NCBI RefSeq assembly: GCF_030433435.1
Contig: NZ_JANRHH010000041.1
Location: 1-64,000, forward strand
Origin: Polycladomyces subterraneus
GTDB taxonomy: Bacteria; Bacillota; Bacilli; Thermoactinomycetales; JIR-001
Length of the DNA stretch: 64,000 nucleotides
Direction: 5' to 3'
The position numbers and the translations under genes are program-made. Position 1 is the stretch's first letter, and each line of letters begins with the position of its first letter. A model generated the notes under the pieces. It was not told the origin of the DNA and searched no databases. It saw only the letters and a list, made by a program, of their open reading frames with translations. Positions 54,424 to 62,489 of this stretch are shown in pieces.

Positions 54424-54485
54424 CGTCTTCCCTCCCTTTTCGCGAGTGGATTCCATAAATCATCATTTATGGTACAGGGGGCAAT

Positions 54486-54635
54486 TCAGCGCACTTCGCT
54501 GTTTTGCCAGTTGATTCGGATGAGCTCGCTCCCCAAGCTCAACGGTCGCTCGCCGGAAAACGACACCCTTCGCCCTCCACGCATTGGATGAGACTGAAAG
54601 ACGACTTCACGATGGTTGATCAACAACCGTTTCAT
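54486..54635 (-). CDS. Unknown 49-residue protein in the cobalamin operon
   Basis: The frame begins inside the His-rich end of cbiX (29 bp overlap) and fills the 180-bp gap before cbiJ. Its sequence is not low-complexity outside the overlap: REVVFQSHPMRGGRRVSFSG, then ERPLSLGSELIRINWQNSEV. Codon use and composition look coding, but no ribosome-binding site is evident at the ATG, so translation may depend on coupling, or start at a downstream TTG. Not recognised; a role in cobalamin synthesis or cobalt handling is guessed from position only. Confidence 0.45.
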   Translation of the reverse strand: MKRLLINHREVVFQSHPMRGGRRVSFSGERPLSLGSELIRINWQNSEVR

Positions 54636-55485
54636 GGTGGTGATGGTCATGATGGTGGTGATCGTGATGGTGGTGATGCGGTAGATGGCCAGCGGCCTCG
54701 GCAGCAGATGCCAACTTCTCCCAATCCAACCCCCGACCACCGGCGGCTTCCCAAAGCCGGTTCACCATCACGCCGACCAATCCGTCATCCAGCCCGAGAT
54801 AGTCCGTCATACTGAGTTGAACACCCGCATACCGGTCACGAAGGTCGTCCAAGCGGCCGTTCATCCGTTTGATGAGCACTCCGGTAAACAGCAGATAGGG
54901 CAAAATGATGATGTTTTGAGCTCCCAAGCGGACACATCGCTCCACTCCCTCTTCCCATCCGGGATCCGTGACCCCGACAAATGCCGTTTCCACCCACCGT
55001 ACCGGCAGGCGCTCCCACAACAGCCGCGCGATTTTGAATAAATCGCTGTTGGCCTCCGCGTCGCTTGATCCCCGACCCACGATCAGCACGGCCGTATCGC
55101 TTTCGTTACGATCTTCCGGCAGATCGGTGACGGACCTGATACGCCGTTCCAAAATGGACACCACCGATTTATCCACTCCAACCGGCCGCCCGTATGTGAA
55201 CGTGACATCGGAATACCGGCGGGCAGCTTCCCGGATCGCAAGGGGGATATGTACCTTGGCATGCCCCGCAAATAGGAGCATAATGGGAACCACTGCAATC
55301 CGTTTGGAACCTTTTTCCACACAACGGTGGATGCCTTCGGGGATACCCGGCTCAGCCAGTTCCAGAAAACACGTCTCCACGATCGGCAAAGAGAGAAGCC
55401 GTCCCACTCGCGACGTAAAGTCCAGCAACTGGGCGTTCCCTTCCGGGTCCCGGCTGCCGTGCCCCACAAACAAACAAGCTTCCAT
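54607..55485 (-). CDS. cbiX: Sirohydrochlorin cobaltochelatase with His-rich tail
   Basis: Inserts Co2+ into sirohydrochlorin (factor II). 292 residues from two related chelatase halves: FVGHGSRDPEGNAQLL and MLLFAGHAKVHIPLA in the first, VLIVGRGSSDAEANSD and IIILPYLLFTGVL in the second, where the metal-site His is replaced (GRGS for GHGS). The tail has 13 His in a block of HHHHH-D-HHHH-D-HHHH pattern, a likely cobalt store as in the B. megaterium enzyme. GAGGAGG precedes the ATG by eight bases; it starts 18 bp after cbiH60. Confidence 0.95.
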   Translation of the reverse strand: MEACLFVGHGSRDPEGNAQLLDFTSRVGRLLSLPIVETCFLELAEPGIPEGIHRCVEKGSKRIAVVPIMLLFAGHAKVHIPLAIREAARRYSDVTFTYGRPVGVDKSVVSILERRIRSVTDLPEDRNESDTAVLIVGRGSSDAEANSDLFKIARLLWERLPVRWVETAFVGVTDPGWEEGVERCVRLGAQNIIILPYLLFTGVLIKRMNGRLDDLRDRYAGVQLSMTDYLGLDDGLVGVMVNRLWEAAGGRGLDWEKLASAAEAAGHLPHHHHHDHHHHDHHHHETVVDQPS

Positions 55486-55503
55486 CGGTTTTTCCTCCTC
55501 GTT

Positions 55504-57129
55504 TCAATCCCCGCAGACGGTATCCACCGCTACCGGTTGGGGTTGTTCCCGGTATCGGAACCCGTTTACCTCTTGGACACGCTTGAAAAACTTGTGGAAA
55601 CGCTCGTTGGGGTGCCCTTTTTCCGCATATTCCCGCACGACGTTTTCCACCGCTGCCAACATCGCTTCCGGCGTGAGTCCTTCCGCCACTCGCTGGGCAG
55701 GATGGGCATTGCGGCCGATCTTTTTCCCGCCCAGAAACAAATCGTACGTTCCGCGTCGGTAGACGATCCCGATATCTTCCGTCACCGCACCGTAGCAGGC
55801 CATCGCACAGCCGTTGAAGCCGATTTTCAATTCCTTGGGGACGTTCATCCCGCCCAACCGACGGTTCAATTCCTCGGCGTGGGGAATCGACTCTCCTTTG
55901 TCGCCATCGCAAAAATCGCATGCTTTTACCTGCACTACATCACCAACGGGCTGGACCGACCATCCCGCATCCTTCAGGCGGCGGACCACCGAGTCGGGAT
56001 CATCGGTCGGGATGCGCAGGATCATTTGATGGTCGGGTGTATACGTGATCTCCCCTTTGTCTCCCGCCAGCGATGCCAGTGCGGCCATTTGGTTCGACGT
56101 CCACTTTTTTTCGGCGACGCCGGAAGAGACGGCCACTTCCAATATCGGGGTGACATTGGGCGCCGTAATGGGAGGGGAGCCGGTGGCAGTAACCTTGCCT
56201 GCGGCCTGAAGAAGTGCCAACGCTTCCTCGGCCCATGCAACCGGATTTTTCGCCTCTTTGGTTACGGGCTTGTCCGATTGTTCTGTTTGCGCGTTGAGAG
56301 ACCATGGCTCGGCTTCCGTCCGCAAGCGCTCATGTGGCTTCAAGGCCTGTTCCTTTTGGGTAAGCGTATATTTGCGCTGGTAACCGCGTGGTGTGATCAT
56401 CAATCCGTGATGAACAAAGGTGGTGGAATTGCCGATCAACACCGTGGTCAACATGCCGATCTCATGATCCAGCATCTCACCCAGCGTTGTGATCACCACG
56501 TGTTGCCGTTCCCGATAGGCGCTTTTCACCAATCCGACAGGTGTGTCCGGTGACCGATACTGGAGCAGGATGCGTTGGGTCTCTACGATCTGGCGAGTAC
56601 GGCGCCCACTTTTGGGGTTGTACAAAGCGATAACAAAATCGGCTGCCGCAGCCGCTTCGATGCGGCGGGCGATCGTTTCCCAGGGGGTGAGATGGTCACT
56701 CAGGCTGATCGTGCAAGCATCGTGCATTACGGGTGATCCCAAAAGTGCCGCGCAGGAGTTGATCGCTGACACACCGGGGATCACCTCCACTTCCACCCCT
56801 TCGCACGGATGCCATTCTTTTTCCACCAACACCTCGTACACCAGTCCTGCCATACCGTACACGCCTGCATCGCCGCTGGAAATCACGGCCACCTTTTTTC
56901 CGCTCTCAGCCAGCTCGACCGCCGTCTGTGCACGGCTGACCTCTTCCGTCATGCCGGTTTGCACGATCTCCTGATTAACCAATAAATCGCGGATGATATC
57001 GACATATGTGTTGTACCCGACGATCACATCGCTGTCACGGATCGCTTCCCGCGCCCGATGCGTCATGTGGTCAAAATGGCCGGGACCGAAGCCTACCACG
57101 TACAACTTGCCGCGGTTTTTCCCGTTCAT
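55504..57129 (-). CDS. cbiH: Precorrin-3B C17-methyltransferase fused to a ferredoxin/sirohaem-reductase-like domain (CbiH60)
   Basis: Ring-contracting methyltransferase of the anaerobic pathway. Residues 1 to about 245 are CbiH (VVGFGPGHFDHMTHRAREAI, VAVISSGDAGVYGMAGL, LLGSPVMHDACTISLSDHLT). After a linker, residues 310-541 resemble nitrite/sulfite reductases: an N-terminal ferredoxin-like part and a 4Fe-4S motif set, ACDFCDGDKG and IGFNGCAMACYGA. The same long form, CbiH60, is known from B. megaterium and carries a 4Fe-4S centre. AGGAGGG precedes the ATG. First recognised enzyme gene of the operon. Confidence 0.95.
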   Translation of the reverse strand: MNGKNRGKLYVVGFGPGHFDHMTHRAREAIRDSDVIVGYNTYVDIIRDLLVNQEIVQTGMTEEVSRAQTAVELAESGKKVAVISSGDAGVYGMAGLVYEVLVEKEWHPCEGVEVEVIPGVSAINSCAALLGSPVMHDACTISLSDHLTPWETIARRIEAAAAADFVIALYNPKSGRRTRQIVETQRILLQYRSPDTPVGLVKSAYRERQHVVITTLGEMLDHEIGMLTTVLIGNSTTFVHHGLMITPRGYQRKYTLTQKEQALKPHERLRTEAEPWSLNAQTEQSDKPVTKEAKNPVAWAEEALALLQAAGKVTATGSPPITAPNVTPILEVAVSSGVAEKKWTSNQMAALASLAGDKGEITYTPDHQMILRIPTDDPDSVVRRLKDAGWSVQPVGDVVQVKACDFCDGDKGESIPHAEELNRRLGGMNVPKELKIGFNGCAMACYGAVTEDIGIVYRRGTYDLFLGGKKIGRNAHPAQRVAEGLTPEAMLAAVENVVREYAEKGHPNERFHKFFKRVQEVNGFRYREQPQPVAVDTVCGD

Positions 57130-57141
57130 TTCCGCTCCCTC

Positions 57142-57348
57142 CTATCTAGCCGTGATGGATGGTTGTTCCCTCTCCTGTTTGCCGGAACACGTCGGCACTG
57201 TCGATCCCTGACGGTCGTGGAATGGAAGAATCCACACCACCGCTTTTTCCACATGGGACGGCATGACCAGATCGGCTCCAGATTCTGCCGCCAATTCACC
57301 CTCATCACCTGATTCATGAGTGATGGGGTAACGGGAAATTTCCCCCAT
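57142..57348 (-). CDS. Small ORF heading the cobalamin operon (cbiW position)
   Basis: 68 codons ending exactly where the cbiH60 ribosome-binding site begins. The region GELAAESGADLVMPSHVEKA then VVWILPFHDRQGSTVP looks coding. The ATG lacks a ribosome-binding site; a stronger start (GGAGGTGGGA before ATG, reading MVLVFPDGGNFPLP) lies upstream in another frame and would join this one after a one-base shift. So either a frameshifted gene or an unusual start. B. megaterium has an uncharacterised gene, cbiW, at this position; homology is not shown. Confidence 0.4.
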   Translation of the reverse strand: MGEISRYPITHESGDEGELAAESGADLVMPSHVEKAVVWILPFHDRQGSTVPTCSGKQEREQPSITAR

Positions 57349-57469
57349 CCGGAAAAACCAGGACCATTCCCACCTCCAATCCCCATCTCAATTCCCTCGC
57401 ATCCCACCGGTCCATAAGAGTGCCCCAGAAGTCATGCTCCGCCACGGCAAAACATAGACCGCCTACTAT

Positions 57470-57507
57470 ACCAAAAAAATAAAAGCACTTCCAAATGGAA
57501 GTGCTTA
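57470..57507 (-). terminator. Riboswitch-associated intrinsic terminator
   Basis: AAGCACTTCC-ATTT-GGAAGTGCTT (perfect 10-bp stem) followed by TTATTTTTTT on the minus strand, between the B12 riboswitch and the first operon gene. Transcription into the operon must read through it. Confidence 0.92.
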
Positions 57508-57618
57508 AATCGCGCAGTTGTTATCCCTCAACCCAGCTGAATGCAACGACTCCCGTCTGAGGGATTGAAAAAGGTACACGAATCCCCAGGCGGGCAGCTC
57601 CATCCAGCGGACAATCAT
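57505..57618 (-). CDS. Possible 37-residue leader peptide
   Basis: Open frame between the riboswitch and the terminator: MIVRWMELPAWGFVYLFQSL then RRESLHSAGLRDNNCAI, with its stop codon in the terminator stem. AGGGAGGTG occurs 15 bases before the ATG, too far for good initiation, and can pair with AACACC upstream. It may be a real leader peptide or chance. Confidence 0.3.
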   Translation of the reverse strand: MIVRWMELPAWGFVYLFQSLRRESLHSAGLRDNNCAI

Positions 57619-57668
57619 CCAGCCCGATCTAAACACCTCCCTATCCTCGTAGGTCAACGGTGTTGTTG

Positions 57669-57835
57669 GAAAAGGCAGGTCTCCTGGCTCATGGATCATC
57701 GCGAACCCATACCGGGCCTTCCCATCGCATTTGGCGACAGTGACCTCAGTAACGCTCCCCATTCACAGTGGCGGGACCGCGCCGGATTTTCACCGGCTTC
57801 CCTCTTCGGGAGTGGGCGAACCACTCCACCTTTTC
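57669..57835 (-). promoter_or_regulatory. Cobalamin riboswitch
   Basis: The minus-strand RNA carries the conserved AdoCbl core: GGTGAAAATCCGG-CG, GGTCCCGCCACTGT, and the B12 box AGCCAGGAGACCTGCC near the 3' side (57,674-57,689). It is followed 160 nt later by an intrinsic terminator and then the cobalamin operon. Cobalamin should reduce operon expression, by termination or by hiding a downstream ribosome-binding site. Confidence 0.96.
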
Positions 57836-57839
57836 CCTT

Positions 57840-57869
57840 TCAATATGCAATTGTCAAAATCGTGATCAA
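57840..57869 (-). promoter_or_regulatory. Promoter of the cobalamin operon leader
   Basis: Minus-strand TTGATC, 18-bp spacer, TATTGA, placing the start about 8 bases before the riboswitch. A TTGACA lies nearer but at unusable spacing. Confidence 0.4.
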
Positions 57870-58245
57870 AATCTCTGTTTATTGTATCGAATGAAAAAGA
57901 GAATCGCAACTCGGAGTTTTTGTTGTTGGCCACTTGTTCAAATTTTTTTAGCCCCGAAAAACCCGTAACAGAATTGATGAATTGACGGAAACGCTGAGAC
58001 ACCGAGTCCCGCTGAATTAACCTTATTTCCGATCGGGCGGTGGGCGGTAGGTCAGTAGCGTAGTGGCTACCATGCTCTTTTTTTGATTATCTTCCACACA
58101 CAAAACACACACAAAAAGAAATCCGGCCTTAACAGCGGTCACCCCCCGAATGATGACAAAGATAGCCCAAAATGATTACGGTTTTTCTTTAACGTGCCGA
58201 AAGAGAGTTAGATTAGTTAACAGTCATGAGGGAAAGGGATACATC
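57870..58245. other. Intergenic region
   Basis: No gene found. A small GTAGC/GCTAC hairpin at 58,055-58,070 is followed by CTCTTTTTTTG and may act as a plus-strand terminator. The remainder would hold the promoter for the small basic protein; a GTTAG-rich stretch near 58,190 is not a clear promoter. Confidence 0.4.
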
Positions 58246-58383
58246 ATGAAAGATCGTTATCGAAAGCATAAAGAGTATAGAGAGACGATAAATAAGTGTT
58301 TTAAAAATACTCGTATGGAGTTGAAGAAAGTTCGTCATGAGATAAGTAATATGGACCAAAAAATTCACAAAGACAGTCAATAA
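58246..58383 (+). CDS. Small basic helical protein
   Basis: 45 residues (MKDRYRKHKEYRETINKCF, then KNTRMELKKVRHEISNMDQK...), highly charged and likely one amphipathic helix. GGGAAAGGGA stands six bases before the ATG and a strong terminator follows, so it is probably a real short transcript. No family recognised. Confidence 0.6.
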   Translation: MKDRYRKHKEYRETINKCFKNTRMELKKVRHEISNMDQKIHKDSQ

Positions 58384-58440
58384 TAGGGAGTAATACCAGC
58401 GAAGCTGTTACTAGGAGTAAAGTAGATTCCAAAAAAAGTA

Positions 58441-58467
58441 AAACCCTCAACTGAGGGTTTTTTTATA
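58441..58467 (+). terminator. Terminator of the small basic protein gene
   Basis: AAACCCTCA-ACT-GAGGGTTT then TTTTATA. An almost identical hairpin lies at 59,914-59,945 in the other orientation. Confidence 0.9.
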
Positions 58468-58595
58468 TTTCGCCTCCAAATAAGATGTGGCTAACTGCTA
58501 AATGGGTAAATGAAAACGTTAGGTTAAATGATCCTTAAAAGTACTGAATTACAATACCAATATACTAATAGTTTTTGAACCAAGGAGATGATTTG

Positions 58596-59768
58596 ATGTC
58601 TCGATGGTTAAGCGCGTTGCTGGCTTTGCTGGTTATGGCTAGCATGCCCACTGCCACCTATGCAAATTCCGTTACACCTGCCAGCCAAGAGGCAGCTGAG
58701 GAAGACCGGGAAGTGGGTTACGGTCCCCATGGGTTCGACCTGCAGGCGCACCGGGGCGGGATCGGTCTGACCGTGGAGTCCACGATTGCGGCGTTCTCCC
58801 GCGCGCTCGAGGTCGGGGTGAGCACACTCGAGTTGGACGTGCAGATCACCGAAGACCACCAGGCCGTCGTCACCCACGACCGCAAGGTCTCGGGCGACAA
58901 GTGCCAGGACACGGGCCCGGCGTTCCCTGGTGACCCCGAGTACCCCTACGTCGGCAAGTACGTCAAGGACCTCACCCTCGCCCAGATCCGCACGCTAGAC
59001 TGCGGCTCAAAGACGTTGCCGCAGTTCCCAGGGCAGCGCCCGAGCCCCGGAGCTAGGATGCCGTTGCTGAGTGAGGTGTTCGACCTCGTCAAGCGCTATC
59101 ACGCAAACAAAGTCTGGATGAACATCGAGACCAAGGTCGAGGCGGGGGCACCCGAGGAGACAGCTCCCCGAGAAGAGTTCGTGCAGATCGTCGTCCGCGA
59201 GGTTCGCAAGGCCGGGATGCTCGACCGAGTGTCGATTCAAAGCTTTGACTGGGGCGCCCTGATGCGCATGCGCGAGGTCGAGCCCCGCCTTCCCATCGTG
59301 GCGCTCACCAACGGTCCGCAGTTCCTCCAGCCGGGCCAGCCAGGCGCCTCCCCGTGGCTGGGCGGCATTGACATCGACGACTTCGATGGCGATCCTGTCG
59401 CCGCCGCCCATTCGTTCGGTGCAGACGCCATCTCCCCCGTGCACGGTTTCCCGCAGAACGGCAAAGTCACTGACGAGAACTATGAGCCCTACGTTACGAA
59501 GCGCATGGTGCAAGAAGCCCACAAGTTCGGGATGAAGATCATCCCGTGGACGGTCGACGACGAGCCCACCATGCACAAGCTCATCGATGACGGCGTCGAC
59601 GGGATCATCACCGACTACCCGGACCGGCTGCGTGAGGTCATGGAGCAGCATGGTCTCAAGCTACCCAAGCGCTACCCGGCTCCCAAGGAGTCGGATGGCG
59701 GTGGTACCTTGGCCATGTCTTTCTCAATTCCGGAAACTCCGTTGAGGAAAATTCGAGTTACTTCGTAA
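58596..59768 (+). CDS. Secreted glycerophosphodiester phosphodiesterase
   Basis: 390 residues with a signal peptide (MSRWLSALLALLVMASMP, cleavage after TYA) and a GDPD barrel: LQAHRGGIGLTVESTIAAF (catalytic HRG-type His and the E of the ES motif), TLELDVQITEDHQAVVTHD with metal and general-acid residues, and IIPWTVDDEPTMHKLIDDGV. It probably hydrolyses glycerophosphodiesters or teichoic-acid-type polymers outside the cell. The part encoding the mature domain uses GC-ending codons almost exclusively (GACGTGCAGATCACC...), unlike the AT-richer signal peptide and tail, pointing to transfer from a high-GC actinobacterial donor. AAGGAG lies eight bases before the ATG. Confidence 0.92.
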   Translation: MSRWLSALLALLVMASMPTATYANSVTPASQEAAEEDREVGYGPHGFDLQAHRGGIGLTVESTIAAFSRALEVGVSTLELDVQITEDHQAVVTHDRKVSGDKCQDTGPAFPGDPEYPYVGKYVKDLTLAQIRTLDCGSKTLPQFPGQRPSPGARMPLLSEVFDLVKRYHANKVWMNIETKVEAGAPEETAPREEFVQIVVREVRKAGMLDRVSIQSFDWGALMRMREVEPRLPIVALTNGPQFLQPGQPGASPWLGGIDIDDFDGDPVAAAHSFGADAISPVHGFPQNGKVTDENYEPYVTKRMVQEAHKFGMKIIPWTVDDEPTMHKLIDDGVDGIITDYPDRLREVMEQHGLKLPKRYPAPKESDGGGTLAMSFSIPETPLRKIRVTS

Positions 59769-59769
59769 C

Positions 59770-59801
59770 GAAAGAAAGCCCGCATGTTGGCGGGCTTTCT
59801 T
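59770..59801 (+). terminator. Terminator of the GDPD gene
   Basis: AAGAAAGCCCGC-ATGTT-GGCGGGCTTTCTT, a 12-bp near-perfect stem ending in T residues, directly after the stop codon. Confidence 0.9.
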
Positions 59802-59913
59802 TGTACAGATGATTTTGAACTGAAACGGCGTCTTGGCCATCGGTCCCAACGACACATTAGCGTTACACGAATCCAACCGAGGAGTTAGCGGCCCTATATG
59901 TAGAGGAGTTATA

Positions 59914-59945
59914 ATTAAAAAAGCCCTCAGTTGAGGGTTTTACTT
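59914..59945. terminator. Terminator hairpin, both orientations
   Basis: CCCTCAGTTGAGGG with T-tracts on both sides (TTTTAC on plus; CTTTTTTAATTAT on minus). On the minus strand it would end the methyltransferase transcript about 100 bp after its stop codon. Confidence 0.8.
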
Positions 59946-60043
59946 TTTTGGTTGAGGTCGGGACGCGATTTTCCGTCTCTGCTCCATTGCAGTGGCAAGT
60001 CGCTTGGCGGAAAATCGCTCCCTCTCGTACCTGAATAAAGAAC

Positions 60044-60652
60044 TCACGACTTCGCCTTTTCAGCGATGATGCAAACCGCAGGTGCGGGTCTGAACGGTTT
60101 CGTTTCCCGCCGGATCTGAACAAAGCCGGCTTGTTTCAATTCATCGATCAGCCGATCGGCAAATTCATCCAACCCGAGAGCGTGCTTTCCCAACGGCTGA
60201 TAAGTGGTGGCGATCCGTCCTCCCGGTTCAAGCCATCCGTAGAGCTTTTGAAACACGCGAACCCGATCGGTCCAAAACATCGCGGAATTGACGGAGTAGA
60301 TCTTGGTAAAGGAATGCTCAAAAGCAGACCACTCCTCGATGTTTCCGGTTACCAGACGCACCTTCCCCTGTCGAACGGCCCGGCGGTTGCGCCGTTCCGC
60401 CTGCTTTCGCATCGTTTCGGAAGGATCGATTCCCACAATCTTTCCCTCTTAAATCCTCCGGCTTGCTTGAAAGATTCCCACCCCGGGACCATAGCCGATT
60501 TCCAGGATCCGGTCCTCCGGCCGGATATCCAAGAGAGACAACGTCCACTCATTTCGACTGCCGGTGGTGGCGGCCATCAGCATTCCGACCACATGTCCCC
60601 AAAAACCTCCGGGCTTCCGAAACTGTTCGGAAAATTTGTCGATGAAACCCAA
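60044..60652 (-). pseudogene. SAM-dependent methyltransferase split by one stop codon
   Basis: A complete class I methyltransferase of about 202 codons except for one in-frame TAA. The N-terminal part (LGFIDKFSEQFRKPGGFWG, then motif I ILEIGYGPGVGIFQ) stops at ...ASRRI-TAA; the same frame continues EGKIVGIDPSETMRKQAERR and, further on, WLEPGGRIATTYQP to the end. A C-to-T change in a CAA codon would explain it. A TTG start follows GAGGAGA by nine bases. Either recently inactivated or read through. Confidence 0.7.
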
Positions 60653-60825
60653 CGAAGATCTCTCCTCGATTCGCAAATGAGATGGATCTAGACATCCAGC
60701 TTGGATTGGGCGACTCTGCACTCAATCTCGTACTCCTTCAAGTTTTGACACATCTGGTCCAAAAAACCTGACAGCATGTTCCGCTCGTGAGCGGTCTAGG
60801 TGAGCACGCCCTTTGTTGTTTATTT

Positions 60826-61716
60826 TTAACGATTGGTTTTCCAAGTAATATAGGGTTCGGACGGATTCGGGTCATTTTCCTTCAAGAACTGCTGCAAGCC
60901 TTCTAAATCATCGGTGTTGATCATATCGACACCAGCTTTCAAAAGTTCGTTCCAAATAGCTTGTCGTTCAGGAGAGGGGGTGTCAGGGGTAGCCCAAAAA
61001 CGTACCTTCTGACCGTTGGCATGAGCTGTTGAAACAATTCTATACAGTTTTTCCTGTTCCTCTTTCGGCATTTCTCCTTTACCCATCCAGGTGAATTGTT
61101 TTGTCCAGTTATCACTGATGAGAGGAATAAACTCATTCGAAGCGTTTGACCCGAGATCGCTCAAACGTCCATCATAAGCTGCATAACGAACAGGCTGGTT
61201 CTCCATCAGGGTACGCGGACGGTTCCCCGAAACAATAACGGTTATTGCGCCGGGTTTTACCCCTGAAGGTGTGAATTTTGTAAGCATATCCTGATAATGG
61301 CGAAGCTGCTCATGTAGAACTCGATATGTAGCCTCGGGCTCGGACTTAATATCAACCAATAGAGTAACATCATGCCTATAGTTCGGATAAACCAATCCAT
61401 GATTAGCCTTGACTCTTTCCTTTAACGGGTCAAGATAAAGAGACTTTAATGTACGTCCAGGACGTACATCTTGCTTATCGTGGGCAACGAGTAGCTCTCC
61501 GTTAATAAGCCAGACGTCGGCTTCAACACTTGTAAATCCATGCTCCAGGGCATCCGATAACGGATGGGTATGCTCGTAATCATTATGAGCGTGCGTTCTC
61601 GCAAGAGGCAAAATCGACTCTTGGTTAGAAGGATTGGAAGCAGCAAAAGAAACATTTGCAAAAGTCATTGTAAAGGCAGTAAAGACTAAGGTTAACGCCA
61701 ACAACCATTTTTTCAT
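60826..61716 (-). CDS. Secreted PI-PLC/GDPD-like phosphodiesterase
   Basis: 296 residues with a clear signal peptide (MKKWLLALTLVFTAFTMTF, cleavage near SFA-AS). The catalytic barrel resembles the phosphatidylinositol-phospholipase-C-like family that includes AIM6: RTHAHNDYEHTHPLSDALEH, TSVEADVWLINGELLVAHD, LLVDIKSEPEATY and VRFWATPDTPSPERQAIW. Probably exported and acting on lipid or polymer phosphodiesters. It is the second such enzyme within 3 kb but has ordinary codon use. Upstream bases are AT-rich. Confidence 0.85.
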   Translation of the reverse strand: MKKWLLALTLVFTAFTMTFANVSFAASNPSNQESILPLARTHAHNDYEHTHPLSDALEHGFTSVEADVWLINGELLVAHDKQDVRPGRTLKSLYLDPLKERVKANHGLVYPNYRHDVTLLVDIKSEPEATYRVLHEQLRHYQDMLTKFTPSGVKPGAITVIVSGNRPRTLMENQPVRYAAYDGRLSDLGSNASNEFIPLISDNWTKQFTWMGKGEMPKEEQEKLYRIVSTAHANGQKVRFWATPDTPSPERQAIWNELLKAGVDMINTDDLEGLQQFLKENDPNPSEPYITWKTNR

Positions 61717-62314
61717 TAATTTTTCACCTCTGAAGGATTAGAGATAAACATTTCGTCTGTCATATTAGAGATAAACACCAAAAATTCAAAGGACGAGCAA
61801 CATAGCAATCCATCTTCGTACTAAAATCAAAGAATCCCCTATCCCTACTATTGTCATTTACCATTTGTAAAGTGTAAATCAGTTTGTTTAAGCCCTTTAT
61901 AAACTACGTATAAAAAATAGTTAATAATATAATTTAGGATATCATAAAAAATATATAAGATAGGATATGGCAAGTCCGATTTAATAGGTACTCCTATGAT
62001 TCCTCGCCCTTCTCAACTTTCGATGGTGTTTCCCCTACACCAGGCTCTCGTCGGAAAGTCTCAAAACGATAGTTTTTGAGACTAATAAAGTCTACACTAA
62101 TAAGGTCTACTATGATAATGTCGAACCAAAAGAAATTACCCAGCAATAAAAGCTGGGCAAAATCCACAATGTGGTGTCAAATCCATTTACTATTGTAATA
62201 CCGACCGCGGTTATTTGGGGTAGACTGATTCTACCTGACCATAGAGACGCAGAAATGAATATTACCCTGAAAGGAGTGTAAATTAGCTATAGAATAGCAG
62301 CTTCCCACAATTCA
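61717..62314. other. AT-rich gene-free region with hairpins and a repeat remnant
   Basis: No gene is supported in these 600 bases. Visible are GTCTCAAAA/TTTTTGAGAC near 62,068-62,092, a CCCAGC/GCTGGG hairpin near 62,145, and, just after it, a 45-bp stretch similar to 21,257-21,305 (both contain ATCCACAAT-TGGTGTC-AATCCATT). The 61,740-61,960 part should hold the promoter of the phosphodiesterase. Confidence 0.5.
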
Positions 62315-62340
62315 CCTCCACGATCCTGTGGAGGTTTTTA
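62315..62340 (+). terminator. Terminator-like hairpin
   Basis: CCTCCAC-GATCCT-GTGGAGG followed by TTTTTATTATC. No plus-strand gene is recognised before it; it may end a decayed or small RNA transcript. Confidence 0.75.
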
Positions 62341-62489
62341 TTATCTTGTTTGAATAGCATCTATCGGGTATGGAGGGAAATTAACACACCCCATCTTGTC
62401 GTATGATTGCGATGGAATTTCCAGAACGGTGAGTATTTGGAATGGCATGTTACAAATAAGTAATAACAAGGGGGGAGGTGAACGAAAAC

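Noticed and set aside
54607-54690. CAT/CAC-rich tract at the end of cbiX as a simple-sequence repeat
   Set aside because: It encodes the His-rich metal-binding tail in frame and is explained by cbiX.
55327-56553. 408-codon plus-strand frame opposite cbiX and cbiH60
   Set aside because: Shadow of high-GC cobalamin genes; no ribosome-binding site or family motif.
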